A stretch of DNA of 64,000 nucleotides from Acaudatibacter sp963835495 (GCA_963835495.1 CAWIFQ010000003.1:1-64000), one strand, 5' to 3'. Shown: positions 37,869-47,031, counted from the stretch's first letter. Program-made: numbers and translations. The notes: generated by a model not told the origin, from the sequence alone.

Positions 37869-39251
37869 ATGCTGAAGCAACGCTCCCTCGACTACGCGAC
37901 GGCCAGCGCCGGCGCGCTCGCCAAGGCGCTCGCCGACCGTCAGATCAGCGCGGTCGAGCTCTGCGATGAAGCCATCCGAACGATCGAGGCCAAGGATGGG
38001 CCGATCAACGCGGTGGTCGTCCGCGACTTCGACCGCGCCCGCGACGCCGCCAAGGACGCTGACGCGGCGCTGGCGCGCGGCGAGGACCGCCCTCTGCTGG
38101 GCGTGCCGATGACGGTCAAGGAATTGCACCACATCCCGGGATTGCCGACCACCTGGGGCCTCGAGCCGTTCAAGGGCTGGACGCCGAAGACCGAGGCCGT
38201 CGGCGTCACGCGGCTGAAGGCCGCCGGCGCGGTGATCCTCGGCAAGACCAATGTGCCGCCCAGCCTCGGCGACTGGCAGGCCGCCAATCCGATCTACGGC
38301 CGCACCAACAATCCGCACGACCTCGGCCGCAGCCCTGGCGGCTCGTCGGGCGGCGGGGCGGCGGCGCTGGCGAGCGGGATGGTCCCGCTGGAGTACGGGT
38401 CGGACATCGGCGGCTCGATCCGGGTGCCGGCGCACTTCTGCGGCGTGTTCGGCCATAAGCCGACCTTCGACCTTGTCCCGCTCGCCGGCCATTCGCCGCC
38501 GCCCATCGACGGACCGGGGGCCGGGGTGGAGTTCGGCGTCGTCGGGCCGCTCGCTCGCACCGCCGGCGATTTGGCGCTGGCGCTCGGCGTCCTGGCCGGA
38601 CCCGATGGCGACGAGGCGCGCGCCTACCGCCTCGACCTGCTGCCCCCGCGCGGCGCCGAGCTGGCGGACTACCGCGTGCTGATCCTCGACTCCCATCCGC
38701 TCGCCGGCGTCGACGCCGAGGTGCTGGCGCCGCTGCACGCCTTGGCGAGCCAACTGGAGGCCAAGGGCGCGGAGGTCTCGTTCGGCAGCTCGCTGATCCC
38801 CGACCTCGCCGCCGCGCAACAGACCTACATGGCCGTGCTGGGCACGATCCTCTCCAGGGGCCGTCCGGGCGCAAAGCCGGCGCTCGACACGTTCGGTTAC
38901 CTCGGCGGCCTCGATGCGATCGCGCTCGCCCGGGCCCAATGGAGCGAACTGTTCGAGACGTTCGACGTCGTGCTCGCGCCGCCGTTCGGCACGGCCGCCT
39001 TCCCGCACACGGACGACCCCGAGTGGGGCAATCGCCGCCTGGTCATCAATGGCGAACCTACGCCCTACGGCGCCCAGATCGCCTGGCCGGGCATCGCCAC
39101 CTTCCCAGGGTTGCCCGCGACCTGCGCCCCGATCGGCAAGACCAAGGCGGGCCTGCCGGTCGGCGTGCAGATCATCGGCCCCCGCTACGAGGACCGCACC
39201 CCGATCGCCTTCGCCGGCCTGATCGAGCGCGAGTTCGGCGCGTCCTTGTAG
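37869..39251 (+). CDS. Amidase signature family hydrolase
   Basis: Amidase signature enzymes hydrolyse carboxamides with a Ser-cisSer-Lys triad. The 460-residue protein has Lys84 in GVPMTVKELHHI, the glycine/serine signature GRSPGGSSGGGAAALASGM with cis-Ser159, and nucleophile Ser183 in YGSDIGGSIRVPAHFCGVFG. The C-terminal substrate-binding part (WPGIATFPGLPATCAPIGKT, LPVGVQIIGPRYEDRTPIAF) is complete. The ATG at 37869 follows GGATCAGGAGAG. It is not linked to gatB/gatC, and the substrate loop differs from GatA, so it is a catabolic amidase rather than the tRNA amidotransferase subunit. The following amidohydrolase is convergent. Confidence 0.93.
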   Translation: MLKQRSLDYATASAGALAKALADRQISAVELCDEAIRTIEAKDGPINAVVVRDFDRARDAAKDADAALARGEDRPLLGVPMTVKELHHIPGLPTTWGLEPFKGWTPKTEAVGVTRLKAAGAVILGKTNVPPSLGDWQAANPIYGRTNNPHDLGRSPGGSSGGGAAALASGMVPLEYGSDIGGSIRVPAHFCGVFGHKPTFDLVPLAGHSPPPIDGPGAGVEFGVVGPLARTAGDLALALGVLAGPDGDEARAYRLDLLPPRGAELADYRVLILDSHPLAGVDAEVLAPLHALASQLEAKGAEVSFGSSLIPDLAAAQQTYMAVLGTILSRGRPGAKPALDTFGYLGGLDAIALARAQWSELFETFDVVLAPPFGTAAFPHTDDPEWGNRRLVINGEPTPYGAQIAWPGIATFPGLPATCAPIGKTKAGLPVGVQIIGPRYEDRTPIAFAGLIEREFGASL

Positions 39252-39258
39252 GCGGCGT

Positions 39259-40404
39259 CTAGCCCGCGAACATGTCCTCGAAGTTGCGGCGGTAGAAGCG
39301 GTCCTTCACGTCTTCGTCCAGGCCCTCGAAGCTGGTCTCGAACCGCTCGATCGGGTTCTTGGTGCCTTCCGGGTGGGGGTAGTCGGACGAGAACAGGAAC
39401 AGCTCCGGGCCGCCCTCGCGGATGATGGTTCCGGCGTTCTCGGTCGCGAACGGCGTGAAGCGCACGGCGCGGCGGATGAACTCCGACGGGGGCATCGAGA
39501 GACCGGCGATGACCGGGTCGGTCTTGCGCCAGCCCTTCCAGGCCTGGTCCAGCCGGCGCAGGAAGTCCGGCACCCAGCCGGCGCCCAGCTCGATGACCCC
39601 GCCGCGCAGGGCGGGAAAGCGATCGAACACGCCGTCCAGCGCCAGCGCGCAGAGGAAGTTCTGCGGCGCGAAGCAGAGCGAGAAGTAGTCCTTGGCGCGC
39701 AGGTTCTCGCCGCCGCCTAGCCAGTCCTTCGGCCGCGGATGGCCGTTCTTGTGGTAGGCGGGCGGCAGGGACGGGGAGGCGGCGCCCACGTGCAGCATGA
39801 ACGGGACGCCCGCTTCGCTGAGCCGCCGCCAGATCGGGTCGAGGTCCGGGTGGCCCGGAGAGCGCTCGCCGGCCGGCGCCGCCGGCAGCCAGATCGCGCC
39901 CACGCCGGCCTCGATCGCGGCGTTCACCTCGACCAGCGCCCGTTCCGGATCGTCCAGCGGCACGACGCCGACGCCGACCAGGCGCTTGTCGCCGGCGCAG
40001 AAGTCGGCCATCGCCCGGTTCAGCGCCCGCGCGCCGCCGTACTTCACTTCCGGATCGGGCGAGGGCAGGAACTGCGAGCCGGCGAAGGTGGTGAAGACCA
40101 GCTGGCGCGAGAAGCCGAGGTCGTCCAGCGCCTTGGTCCGCTCCGAAGGATCGAGCGCGCCGTAGGCCGCCCAGCCCTTGGGGCCGGACACCACGTTGCT
40201 GGCGATCTCGGCCGTCGCGACCGGATCCTGCTGCCGCGCCAGGGCCTTGGCGATCGCCTTCTCGGCGCCCGAGCCGCCGGCTTCCAGCCGCATGCTGCCG
40301 AGCCGGTCACGCACGCTGGGGTCGGCGTGGCTGGAGAGCCAGTCGAGGCTTTCCATGATGTGGCTGTCGGCGTCGTTGATCACCCGTCCCGCGGCGTAGG
40401 CCAT
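39259..40404 (-). CDS. Amidohydrolase 2 family metal-dependent hydrolase
   Basis: The family adopts a metal-binding TIM barrel and includes decarboxylases and hydrolases of aromatic or cyclic compounds. In 381 residues: INDADSHIMESLDWL (DxH-type metal start, with Asp and His), VGVGVVPLDDPERALVEVNA, VPFMLHVGAASPSLP with the metal-ligand histidine, VIELGAGWVPDFLRRLDQAW and LFLFSSDYPHPEGTKNPIER with the catalytic aspartate and HPEG motif. These are the marks of the amidohydrolase 2 (ACMSD-like) branch. The gene is intact. It ends 8 bases from the amidase gene, and a head-to-head arrangement with the Gfo/Idh gene suggests a shared regulatory region at 40405-40528. Confidence 0.92.
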   Translation of the reverse strand: MAYAAGRVINDADSHIMESLDWLSSHADPSVRDRLGSMRLEAGGSGAEKAIAKALARQQDPVATAEIASNVVSGPKGWAAYGALDPSERTKALDDLGFSRQLVFTTFAGSQFLPSPDPEVKYGGARALNRAMADFCAGDKRLVGVGVVPLDDPERALVEVNAAIEAGVGAIWLPAAPAGERSPGHPDLDPIWRRLSEAGVPFMLHVGAASPSLPPAYHKNGHPRPKDWLGGGENLRAKDYFSLCFAPQNFLCALALDGVFDRFPALRGGVIELGAGWVPDFLRRLDQAWKGWRKTDPVIAGLSMPPSEFIRRAVRFTPFATENAGTIIREGGPELFLFSSDYPHPEGTKNPIERFETSFEGLDEDVKDRFYRRNFEDMFAG

Positions 40405-40528
40405 CCTGCGCGTCTCCCTGCTGTCTTTGCGGAAAGCGTACCCCTCGTTCGAACGGGGTCAAGCCTGCTTACAGATACTGGCGCCGGGAGAGATGCGGAG
40501 CCGCCGCGATGGCGCTAGTGAGGGCGCC

Positions 40529-41696
40529 ATGACCACACGCCGCATCGCCGTCATCGGGCTTGGCCAGCGCATCGCCTCGGTGCTCGCGGCGATGAAGGAG
40601 GTCGGCTGGGACCTGCGGCTCGACGGCTACGTTGATCCCGACCCGGTCGGCGCGCCGATCCTGCAAGCCGCCGGCATTCTGCCCGGCCGCGCGTTCGAGA
40701 CGCCTGAGCAGCTGCTGCGCTCCGGGCCGTACGACCTGGTGATGATCGGCAGCCCCAATCACCTGCACCTCGAGCACCTCACCCTGGCGCTCGCCGCGGG
40801 CTACCCGGTGTTCTGCGAGAAGCCGATTGTGCGCACCGAGGCCGAGAGCCTGATCGCCGCCAAGGCGCTGGCGGGCCGCACCGCGCCGCCGCTGTTCATC
40901 GGCCTGGTCATGCGCTCGATGCCGATCGTCAAGGAGGTGATCGCCCGGGTCGAACTCTGGCGAACTCGGACCGCTGATCTCGATGGACGCCACCGAGCAC
41001 CTGCCGCCCGAGCACGGCGCCTACCTCGCCCGCAACTGGCGCCGCAGGATGGAGTGGGGCGGCTCGTTCATGCTCGACAAGGTCTGCCACGACTTCGATA
41101 TCTTCGGCCGCATCGCCGGCGCGAGGCCCGCGCGGGTGGCCAGCTTCGGCGGGCGGCGCATCTTCACGCCGGATCGGGCCGACGCCCCGCGCAGCTACGA
41201 GGACGGCTCGCCGGCCTATGTCGCGACCGGCTCCGGCTGGCGCGGCGCCAATGACGCGTTCCAGTCCGATATGGACCTCGCCGACCACCAGACCGCGATC
41301 GTCGAATACGAGAGCGGCTTCCAGCTGTCGTTCCACTCCAACAGCAATGTCGCCCTGGCCGAGCGGCGCTGGTACCTCGCCGGGGCCGAGGCGACACTGA
41401 TCGCCGACCTGGTGCGCAACCGGCTGATGGTCCGCCGCACCCTGCACCGCGGCAAGCCGGAGCGGATCGACTACGGCGGCCTCACCGCCGACGCCCACAA
41501 CGGCGCCGACCAGGCGATGGCGCTCGACCTGCTGGCCGCCCTCGACGGCGAGCGGGCCTTCCCGGTGACGCCCTGGGACAGCCTGGAAGCCGGCCTCACC
41601 GTGATGGCGATCGACCGGGCGATGGAGACCCGGCAGCTGATCGACTGCGCCCCGATGTGGGCGGCCTACGACGAGGCGCGAGGCGCCGGGGACTAG
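40529..41696 (+). CDS. Gfo/Idh/MocA family oxidoreductase, one frameshift
   Basis: These NAD(P)-dependent enzymes oxidise sugars, inositols and related alcohols. The Rossmann domain reads TRRIAVIGLGQRIASVLAAM, then DLVMIGSPNHLHLEHLTLAL and the catalytic-lysine motif VFCEKPI. A frame break near 40965-40980 separates it from the C-terminal beta-sheet domain: MDATEHLPPEHGAYLARNWR, GGSFMLDKVCHDFDIFGRIA (Asp and His of the active site), VEYESGFQLSFHSNSNVALA and NGADQAMALDLLAALDGERA. The corrected length is about 390 residues, normal. ATG 40529 was chosen as the start of the Rossmann fold. The gene overlaps the following convergent gene by 4 bases. Confidence 0.87.
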
Positions 41697-42352
41697 GCTG
41701 CGGCGTCGCCCATGATCGCCGACAGCAGCGGCGCGCCGCCGGTGGCGGCGGCCAGGTAGGGGATCCACTGGTCCTGCGGCGCGATCAGCGGCGGCAGGCG
41801 GTCGATCGGCGCCCAGAACAGCACCCAGTCGTCGCGGCCGGTGTCGACGGCCCACGCCGCCGGCGTCTCGGCTTCGAACGGCAGCACGAAGAAGGACCGC
41901 CGCCGCACCCGCGCCAGCGCGGCGCGGGGGACCCAGCCGGTGATCCGCGCGCTGAGGTATTGCGGCGAGGGCATGCGGTCGACCTCCTCGTAGGTGACCT
42001 GGACGAACCCGGCCTGCTCGCGCTCCGAGGTCACCGAGACGCCGCGCCGCAGGATCGCCCAGGTGTTGCTGCGCTCGTCCGGCCGGAAGAACACCGGCGT
42101 GGTCTCGGCCACCAGCCAGCCGCCGCCGACCACCTCCTCGACCGTCACGCCCGCGGGCGCCGCCCAGCCGAGCTGCTGGACGCCGGTCTGGTCGGCGGCC
42201 ACTCGGACCGCCGCCGCTTCCGGCGCCTCGCCGGCTTCCACCGCGCCGGCGGGGAACTGGATGCCGGCGTACGGATGGCGCAGCAGCAGCACCTCGCGCG
42301 GCCTGGGCCGCACGATGAAGGAGGTCACGTTCTGGAGTTCAGCTTCGCGCAT
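41693..42352 (-). CDS. NUDIX-fold protein with a degenerate Nudix box
   Basis: This 219-residue protein begins VTSFIVRPRPREVLLLRHPY, AGIQFPAGAVEAGEAP. The following segment EAAAVRVAADQTGV sits where a Nudix hydrolase has the REUXEEXGU helix, but the essential Arg-Glu and Glu-Glu pairs are replaced (RV and DQ). Metal-dependent pyrophosphate hydrolysis is therefore unlikely, and the fold may serve for binding or another chemistry. The long C-terminal half (TWAILRRGVSVTSEREQAGF, RRRSFFVLPFEAETPAAWAV) is unlike the small Nudix enzymes. It overlaps the Gfo/Idh gene's stop by 4 bases. Fold call by pattern only. Confidence 0.65.
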   Translation of the reverse strand: MREAELQNVTSFIVRPRPREVLLLRHPYAGIQFPAGAVEAGEAPEAAAVRVAADQTGVQQLGWAAPAGVTVEEVVGGGWLVAETTPVFFRPDERSNTWAILRRGVSVTSEREQAGFVQVTYEEVDRMPSPQYLSARITGWVPRAALARVRRRSFFVLPFEAETPAAWAVDTGRDDWVLFWAPIDRLPPLIAPQDQWIPYLAAATGGAPLLSAIMGDAAA

Positions 42353-42506
42353 CTGACTTTGCTGTGGGCGATTTGATTCGTAGCCAAATCCACACGACGT
42401 CTAGTGGCGGCATCGCGCCGCAGCCGAAGTCTGAACGCACGAACCTTACCGAAGGCGCAACCGCGCCTGCGGCGAACTCACTCAGGCACGTGATAGGGTG
42501 CAGGCG

Positions 42507-43049
42507 ATGCACGCTGAGCTGCGACCCCATCCGGACACGCCCTGCGACGCCGTCTCGTCGATCGTGGTCGGGATCGCGCGCGCCGACGCGGCGATCCTGA
42601 CCCTGCGCTATGCGCTCACTGGCGAAATCGCCCGCCTCGCCATCCCCCCGGTCGTCGCGCCGGCCCGCACCGACGAGCTGTGGCGGCGCACCTGCTTCGA
42701 GGCCTTTCTCCGGCCCGACCCCGGCGAGGCCTACGTCGAGCTCAATTTCGCCCCGTCGACCCAATGGGCCGCCTATCGCTTCAGCGGCTATCGCGAAGGG
42801 ATGGCGCCGGCGCGAATCGCCGCGCCGCAGATCGCCGTCAGAGTCAGCGATACGACGCTCGAACTGGCGGTCCAGCTCAACCTGGCCGCGCTGGCGCTGC
42901 CGCCCGGCGCCTGCTGGTTGGCGCTTTCGGCGGTGATCGAGCAGACCAGCGGCGCGAAATCGTACTGGGCGCTGGCGCACCCGCCCGGACGGCCAGATTT
43001 CCACCACAGAAGCAGCTTTGCCTGCGAGCTCGGCAGGGAGACCCCATGA
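42507..43049 (+). CDS. DOMON-like domain protein
   Basis: The 180-residue protein has ILTLRYALTGEIARLAIPPV, TDELWRRTCFEAFLRPDPGE, AYVELNFAPSTQWAAYRFSG and YREGMAPARIAAPQ, a beta-sandwich pattern recorded as DOMON-like in Alphaproteobacteria and Cyanobacteria. DOMON-type folds bind haem or sugars in other proteins; here no haem ligand pair is obvious. The ATG at 42507 is preferred; GTG 42498 is in frame. It precedes the NamZ-type gene by 13 bases, and the same pair order occurs in other genomes in my recollection. Together they may act on cell-wall sugars, but that is inference. Confidence 0.8.
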   Translation: MHAELRPHPDTPCDAVSSIVVGIARADAAILTLRYALTGEIARLAIPPVVAPARTDELWRRTCFEAFLRPDPGEAYVELNFAPSTQWAAYRFSGYREGMAPARIAAPQIAVRVSDTTLELAVQLNLAALALPPGACWLALSAVIEQTSGAKSYWALAHPPGRPDFHHRSSFACELGRETP

Positions 43050-43062
43050 GGCTGGGCCAACC

Positions 43063-44265
43063 ATGAAATTCGGCATCGACCGGCTGCTGGCCGATCCGGC
43101 GCTGCGCGCCCCGTTGCAGGGCCGCCGCGTCGCCCTGCTGGCCCACCCGGCGTCGGTCACGCAGGGCCTGGCCCACAGCCTCGACGCCCTGGCCGAGTGC
43201 CGCGAGATCAAGCTCTCGGCCGCCTTCGGCCCCCAGCACGGCCTGCGCGGCGACAAGCAGGACAACATGGTCGAGAGCCCGGACTTCAACGATCCCGTGC
43301 ACGGCATCCCGGTGTTCAGCCTCTACGGCCAGGTGCGCCGGCCCACCGACCAGATGATGGACGCCTTCGACGTCGTGCTGATCGACCTGCAGGACCTCGG
43401 CTGCCGCATCTACACCTTCATCACCACCCTGCGTTACATGCTGGAAGCGGCGGCCAAGGCCGGCAAGTCGGTCTGGGTGCTCGACCGGCCCAATCCCGCC
43501 GGGCGCCCGCTCGAGGGGCTGAAGCTGCGGCCCAGCTGGGAGAGCTTCGTCGGCGCCGGCCCGATCCCGATGCGCCACGGCCTCACCCTCGGCGAGCTGG
43601 GCGCCTGGTTCGTCAAGACGCTGAAGTTGGACGTCGACTACCGGGTGATCGAGATGGAGGGCTGGAAGCCCGACGCCGGCCCCGGCTTCGGCTGGCCGCT
43701 GGGCGAGCGCGCCTGGATCAACCCCAGCCCCAACGCGCCCAACCTGTGGATGGCCCGAGCCTACGCCGGCACCGTGATGCTGGAGGGCGCCACGCTCTCG
43801 GAAGGCCGCGGCACCACCCGACCGCTCGAGCTGTTCGGCGCGCCGGACATCGATGCGCGCCGCGTCGTCGCCGAGATGATGGCGCTGGGCTCGCACTGGC
43901 TCGGCGGCTGCGTCCTGCGCGACTGCTGGTTCGAACCCACCTTCCACAAGCACGTCGGCAAGCTCTGCAACGGGGTGCAGATCGTCACCGAAGGCCCCGC
44001 CTACAACCACGGCGCCTTCCGGCCCTGGCGGCTGCAGGCGCTGGCGTTCAAGGCCATCCGCCACCTCTATCCCGGCTACGATCTGTGGCGCGACTTCCCC
44101 TACGAATACGAGCTCGGCAAGCTGCCGATCGACGTCATCAACGGCGGCCCCGACCTGCGCGAATGGGTCGACGACGGCGCCAGCGAACCGGGCGACCTCG
44201 ACGCGCTGACCGCCCCCGACGAAGCCGCCTGGGCGCAGGAGCGGCGGGCGTATCTGCGGTACTGA
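43063..44265 (+). CDS. DUF1343 family exo-beta-N-acetylmuramidase (NamZ-type)
   Basis: NamZ-type enzymes remove terminal N-acetylmuramic acid from wall fragments during peptidoglycan recovery. The 400 residues hold the family's conserved blocks: GIDRLLADPALRAPLQGRRV, ALLAHPASVTQGLAHSLDAL, FGPQHGLRGDKQDNMVESPD, IPVFSLYGQVRRPTDQMMDA, DVVLIDLQDLGCRIYTFITT and WINPSPNAPNLWMARAYAGT, GATLSEGRGTTRPLELFGAP. The acidic DLQDLG and SEGRGT motifs line the active site. No signal peptide is seen from ATG 43063, so it would act in the cytoplasm or use an upstream start; there is none convincing. The gene is intact and followed by a palindromic element. Confidence 0.92.
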   Translation: MKFGIDRLLADPALRAPLQGRRVALLAHPASVTQGLAHSLDALAECREIKLSAAFGPQHGLRGDKQDNMVESPDFNDPVHGIPVFSLYGQVRRPTDQMMDAFDVVLIDLQDLGCRIYTFITTLRYMLEAAAKAGKSVWVLDRPNPAGRPLEGLKLRPSWESFVGAGPIPMRHGLTLGELGAWFVKTLKLDVDYRVIEMEGWKPDAGPGFGWPLGERAWINPSPNAPNLWMARAYAGTVMLEGATLSEGRGTTRPLELFGAPDIDARRVVAEMMALGSHWLGGCVLRDCWFEPTFHKHVGKLCNGVQIVTEGPAYNHGAFRPWRLQALAFKAIRHLYPGYDLWRDFPYEYELGKLPIDVINGGPDLREWVDDGASEPGDLDALTAPDEAAWAQERRAYLRY

Positions 44266-44326
44266 GCCAGCGGCGCGCCGGGGCCTTTCCGTCCGGCGCT
44301 CAGCGCCAGCGGTGCGAAAGTATTTC

Positions 44327-44527
44327 GTCCACGAACAACACGAACAACACGAACGGCCAATCCGCTCCCAACGTTGTCATCCCGGGGAGCCGCGCAGCGG
44401 ACTCATCCGGGATCTACTTCACCGCCGCCGAGGCGTAGATCCCGGCTCTGCGCTGCGCTCCGCCGGGATGACACTGAAAGGAGTGATGGGCCGGCTCCCG
44501 TTCGTGTTGTTCGTGTTGTTCGTGGAC
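44327..44527. repeat. MITE-like palindromic element, copy 1 (30-base perfect terminal inverted repeats)
   Basis: Left arm 44327-44356 and right arm 44498-44527 are exact inverted copies, beginning GTCCACGAACAACACGAACA. Between them lies a second nested inverted repeat (GTCATCCCGG to CCGGGATGAC). There is no coding sequence. A shorter relative lies at 46903-47031. The element follows the stop of the NamZ gene by about 60 bases. Confidence 0.85.
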
Positions 44528-44627
44528 AACCTTCTTCTCACCAGCGTCGGGGCCTCGCACGAACCTCAGTGTTAGGACAAAATCCCCTGCGCGCCGGGGA
44601 TTCGCCGCCGGCGCGGGGGAGACCCGG

Positions 44628-45266
44628 ATGCGCTGGTTCCAGGCCCTGCTGCCTCACGAGGACAGCTTCTTCGACAAGTTCGAGGCGCACGCCCGGCTGC
44701 TGGTGCTGGGGGCCGAGGCGCTGCGCGACCTGCTGAACGGCGGGGCCGGGGTCGACGCGGCCTGCGCCGCCATCTTTCGCCACGAGGAGGCCGCCGACGA
44801 GATCACCCGCAGCGTGTTCCTGGCCATCCGCCGCACCTTCATCACCCCGTTCGACCGCGGCGACATCCGTGAGCTGACGACCTCGCTCGACGACGCGATC
44901 GACCAGATGCAGAAGACCGCCAAGTCGATCACCCTGTTCGAGGTCAAGGAGTTCCAGCCGCAGATGCGCGAGCTGGGCGACCTGGCGATCCAGGCCTCGT
45001 ACCTGACCCTGGAGGCCACCGAGCTGCTGCGCGACATGCGCCGCAACGCCGCCCGCCTCAACGCCATCGCCGAGGCGGTCACCCGGATCGAGAACCGCTC
45101 CGACGAGGTCTACGACGCCGGCATGAAGGCGCTGTTCCAGGCCAGCCAGGACCGGCCGATGGACTTCATCGTCGGCGCCGACATCCTCGACCACCTGGAA
45201 AAGGTGATCGACCGCTTCGAGGATGTCTCCAACGGCATCAGCGGCATCCTGATCGAGCACCTCTAG
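44628..45266 (+). CDS. DUF47 family (PhoU-like) Pit accessory protein
   Basis: DUF47 proteins are cytoplasmic helical bundles related to PhoU, encoded before Pit phosphate transporters and thought to regulate them. The 212 residues show RWFQALLPHEDSFFDKFEAH, IFRHEEAADEITRSVFLAIR, FITPFDRGDIRELTTSLDDA, IDQMQKTAKSITLFEV and DFIVGADILDHLEKVIDRFE with the E/DxxxD metal-cluster residues of the PhoU fold. The gene is intact. The Pit gene starts 20 bases after its stop, so they form an operon. Confidence 0.93.
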   Translation: MRWFQALLPHEDSFFDKFEAHARLLVLGAEALRDLLNGGAGVDAACAAIFRHEEAADEITRSVFLAIRRTFITPFDRGDIRELTTSLDDAIDQMQKTAKSITLFEVKEFQPQMRELGDLAIQASYLTLEATELLRDMRRNAARLNAIAEAVTRIENRSDEVYDAGMKALFQASQDRPMDFIVGADILDHLEKVIDRFEDVSNGISGILIEHL

Positions 45267-45285
45267 TGGCGGGCGTCCGGAACCA

Positions 45286-46289
45286 GTGACCACCGCCGTC
45301 ATCACCCTCTGGCTCCTGGTCGCGGTCGCGCTCACGTTCGACTTCCTGAACGGGCTGCACGACGCCGCCAACTCGATCGCCACCATCGTCTCCACCCGGG
45401 TGCTGCGGCCCCGCTACGCCGTCGCCTGGGCGGCGGGCGTTCAACTTCATCGCCTTCCTGTTCTTCGGCCTGCACGTGGCCAACACCATCGGCTCCGGCA
45501 TCGTCTCGGTGCATCTGGTCGACGACCGGCTGATCTTCGGCGCCCTGATGGGGGCGATCGCCTGGAACATCGTCACCTGGCTGGCCGGCATTCCCTCGTC
45601 GTCGTCGCACGCCCTGGTCGGCGGCCTGATCGGCGCGGGCCTGGCCAAGGCCGGGCCGAAGGCGATCGTGTTCGACGGCGTCGCCAAGACCGCGGCGGGC
45701 ATCGTCGTCTCGCCGGCGTTCGGCTTCGTCATGGCGCTGCTGCTGGTGCTGCTGGTCTCCTGGCTGTTCGTCCGCCAGACGGCCGGCGGCGGTCGACCGC
45801 AGCTTCCGCTTGCTGCAGTTCGTCTCCGCCTCGGCCTATTCGCTCGGCCACGGCGGCAACGACGCCCAGAAGACCATGGGCATCATCGCCGTGCTGCTCT
45901 ACGCCCACGCCGGCGGCCACGGCGGCTTCGTCGTGCCGCTGTGGGTGGTGCTGGCCTGCCAGACCGCGATGGCGCTCGGAACCTTGGCCGGCGGCTGGCG
46001 TATCGTCCACACCATGGGCGCCAAGATCACCCGGCTTTCCCCGATGCAGGGCTTCTGCGCCGAGACCGGCGGGGCGATCACCCTGTTCACCGCCACCTAC
46101 CTGGGCGTCCCGGTCTCCACCACCCACACCATCACCGGCGCCATCGTCGGGGTGGGCGCGGCGCGGCGCACCTCGGCGGTGCGCTGGGGCGTCGCGCGCC
46201 GCATCGTGATAGCCTGGGTGGTCACCATGCCGATGGCGGGCCTGATCGCCGCCGTGTTGTACGGCGTCAGTGGGCCCCTGTTCCCGTGA
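45286..46289 (+). CDS. PiT-family inorganic phosphate transporter, two frameshifts
   Basis: Pit proteins import phosphate, usually as a metal-phosphate complex, driven by protons. Three pieces line up: LTFDFLNGLHDAANSIATIV, STRVLRPRYAVAWAA (45286 onward, GTG start); then after a break near 45435, FLFFGLHVANTIGSGIVSVH, AIAWNIVTWLAGIPSSSSHA and LVGGLIGAGL; then after a break near 45790, SASAYSLGHGGNDAQKTMGI, PMQGFCAETGGAITLFTATY and GVPVSTTHTITGAIVGVGAA. The duplicated signature GxHDAxN / GGNDAQK and the paired PSSSSHALVG / VSTTHTITG loops are both present. The corrected length is about 335 residues, in the Pit range for Alphaproteobacteria. It follows DUF47 in one operon. Confidence 0.92.
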
Positions 46290-46302
46290 AACTCGTACTC
46301 CG

Positions 46303-46791
46303 ATGAAGCCAGTCAAGATCGTCGGCATCCAGTACGCGGCCCTGCCGTACCGCATCCAGGCGCGCCAGATCTGGATCCTCCTGATCACCTCGCGCGGCAC
46401 CCAGCGCTGGGTGATCCCCAAGGGCTGGCCGATGACCGGGCTCAAGCCGCAGGACGCCGCCGCCACCGAAGCGGCCGAAGAGGCCGGCATCCTCGGCGAG
46501 ATCGAGGACAAGCCGATCGGCTCCTATCGCTACGACAAGCGGCTCAAGGGCGAGGCCACCACCGCGGTGCAGGTGATCGTGTTCCCGTTCCGCGTCCAGG
46601 CCCAGGCCGAGGACTGGAAGGAGCAGGGCCAGCGCATGTTCGAGTGGTTCCGCTACCAGCGCGCCGCCACCCTGGTGCACGAACCGGCCCTGCGCCGCCT
46701 GATCCGCGACTTCGGCGCCGCCCGCTCCCCCGGCCTGCTGGCCCAGGGCCTGCGCAACTACCGCTCCTGGCGCCAGGTGGCCCGGGGGTAG
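46303..46791 (+). CDS. NUDIX hydrolase
   Basis: The 162-residue protein reads YAALPYRIQARQIWILLITS, RGTQRWVIPKGWPMTGLKPQ and DAAATEAAEEAGILGEIEDK, then SYRYDKRLKGEATTAVQVIV and WKEQGQRMFEWF. The Nudix box GWPMTGLKPQDAAATEAAEE is almost canonical; the catalytic glutamates are present, with Thr instead of Arg before the first Glu, a variant seen in diphosphoinositol-polyphosphate/diadenosine-type proteins. ATG 46303 is chosen over the in-frame start at 46270, which lies inside the Pit gene. It is 14 bases from the Pit stop and may be cotranscribed, pointing to phosphate metabolism. Confidence 0.9.
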   Translation: MKPVKIVGIQYAALPYRIQARQIWILLITSRGTQRWVIPKGWPMTGLKPQDAAATEAAEEAGILGEIEDKPIGSYRYDKRLKGEATTAVQVIVFPFRVQAQAEDWKEQGQRMFEWFRYQRAATLVHEPALRRLIRDFGAARSPGLLAQGLRNYRSWRQVARG

Positions 46792-46805
46792 GCGAGGGCG
46801 CGCTT

Positions 46806-46863
46806 CTCTTCCCCCGGAAGGGGGGAACGGTCGCGGCGCGCCGCGACCCAGGGGCCCTCCGCC
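46806..46863 (+). repeat. GC-rich intergenic direct repeat, copy 1
   Basis: CTCTTCCCCCGGAAGGGGGG and following bases match 48831-48889 over the full 58-59 bases, the only difference being within the inner GCGGCGCGCCGC / GCGGCCCAGCCGC palindrome. Each copy is a pair of small hairpins. It begins 15 bases after the NUDIX stop. Confidence 0.85.
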
Positions 46864-46902
46864 CTATCCCCTTTCGCCCGCGTCAGCGGCGCGAAGTCAT
46901 TT

Positions 46903-47031
46903 GTCCACGAACGACACGAACAGCACGAACGGGAGCCCATTCCGCGTTGCAAGAGGTGTCCGCTGCGCGGCGCTCGGGATGACGATGGCTGGCGGCGGCG
47001 GCGGTTCGTGCCTTTCGTGTCGTTCGTGGAC
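46903..47031. repeat. MITE-like palindromic element, copy 2 (18-base perfect terminal inverted repeats)
   Basis: GTCCACGAACGACACGAA at 46903-46920 is repeated inverted at 47014-47031. It shares the GTCCACGAAC(A/G)ACACGAAC end with the longer copy at 44327-44527; the centre is shorter and keeps only CGGGATGAC of the inner repeat. Confidence 0.82.

Noticed and set aside
37854..39008. Long minus-strand frame opposite the amidase
   Set aside because: High-GC shadow frame rich in Arg, Gly and Ala without any conserved motif; the amidase on the plus strand explains the DNA. The same applies to frames at 2053-3027, 40929-41855, 42877-44064 and 50713-51606.
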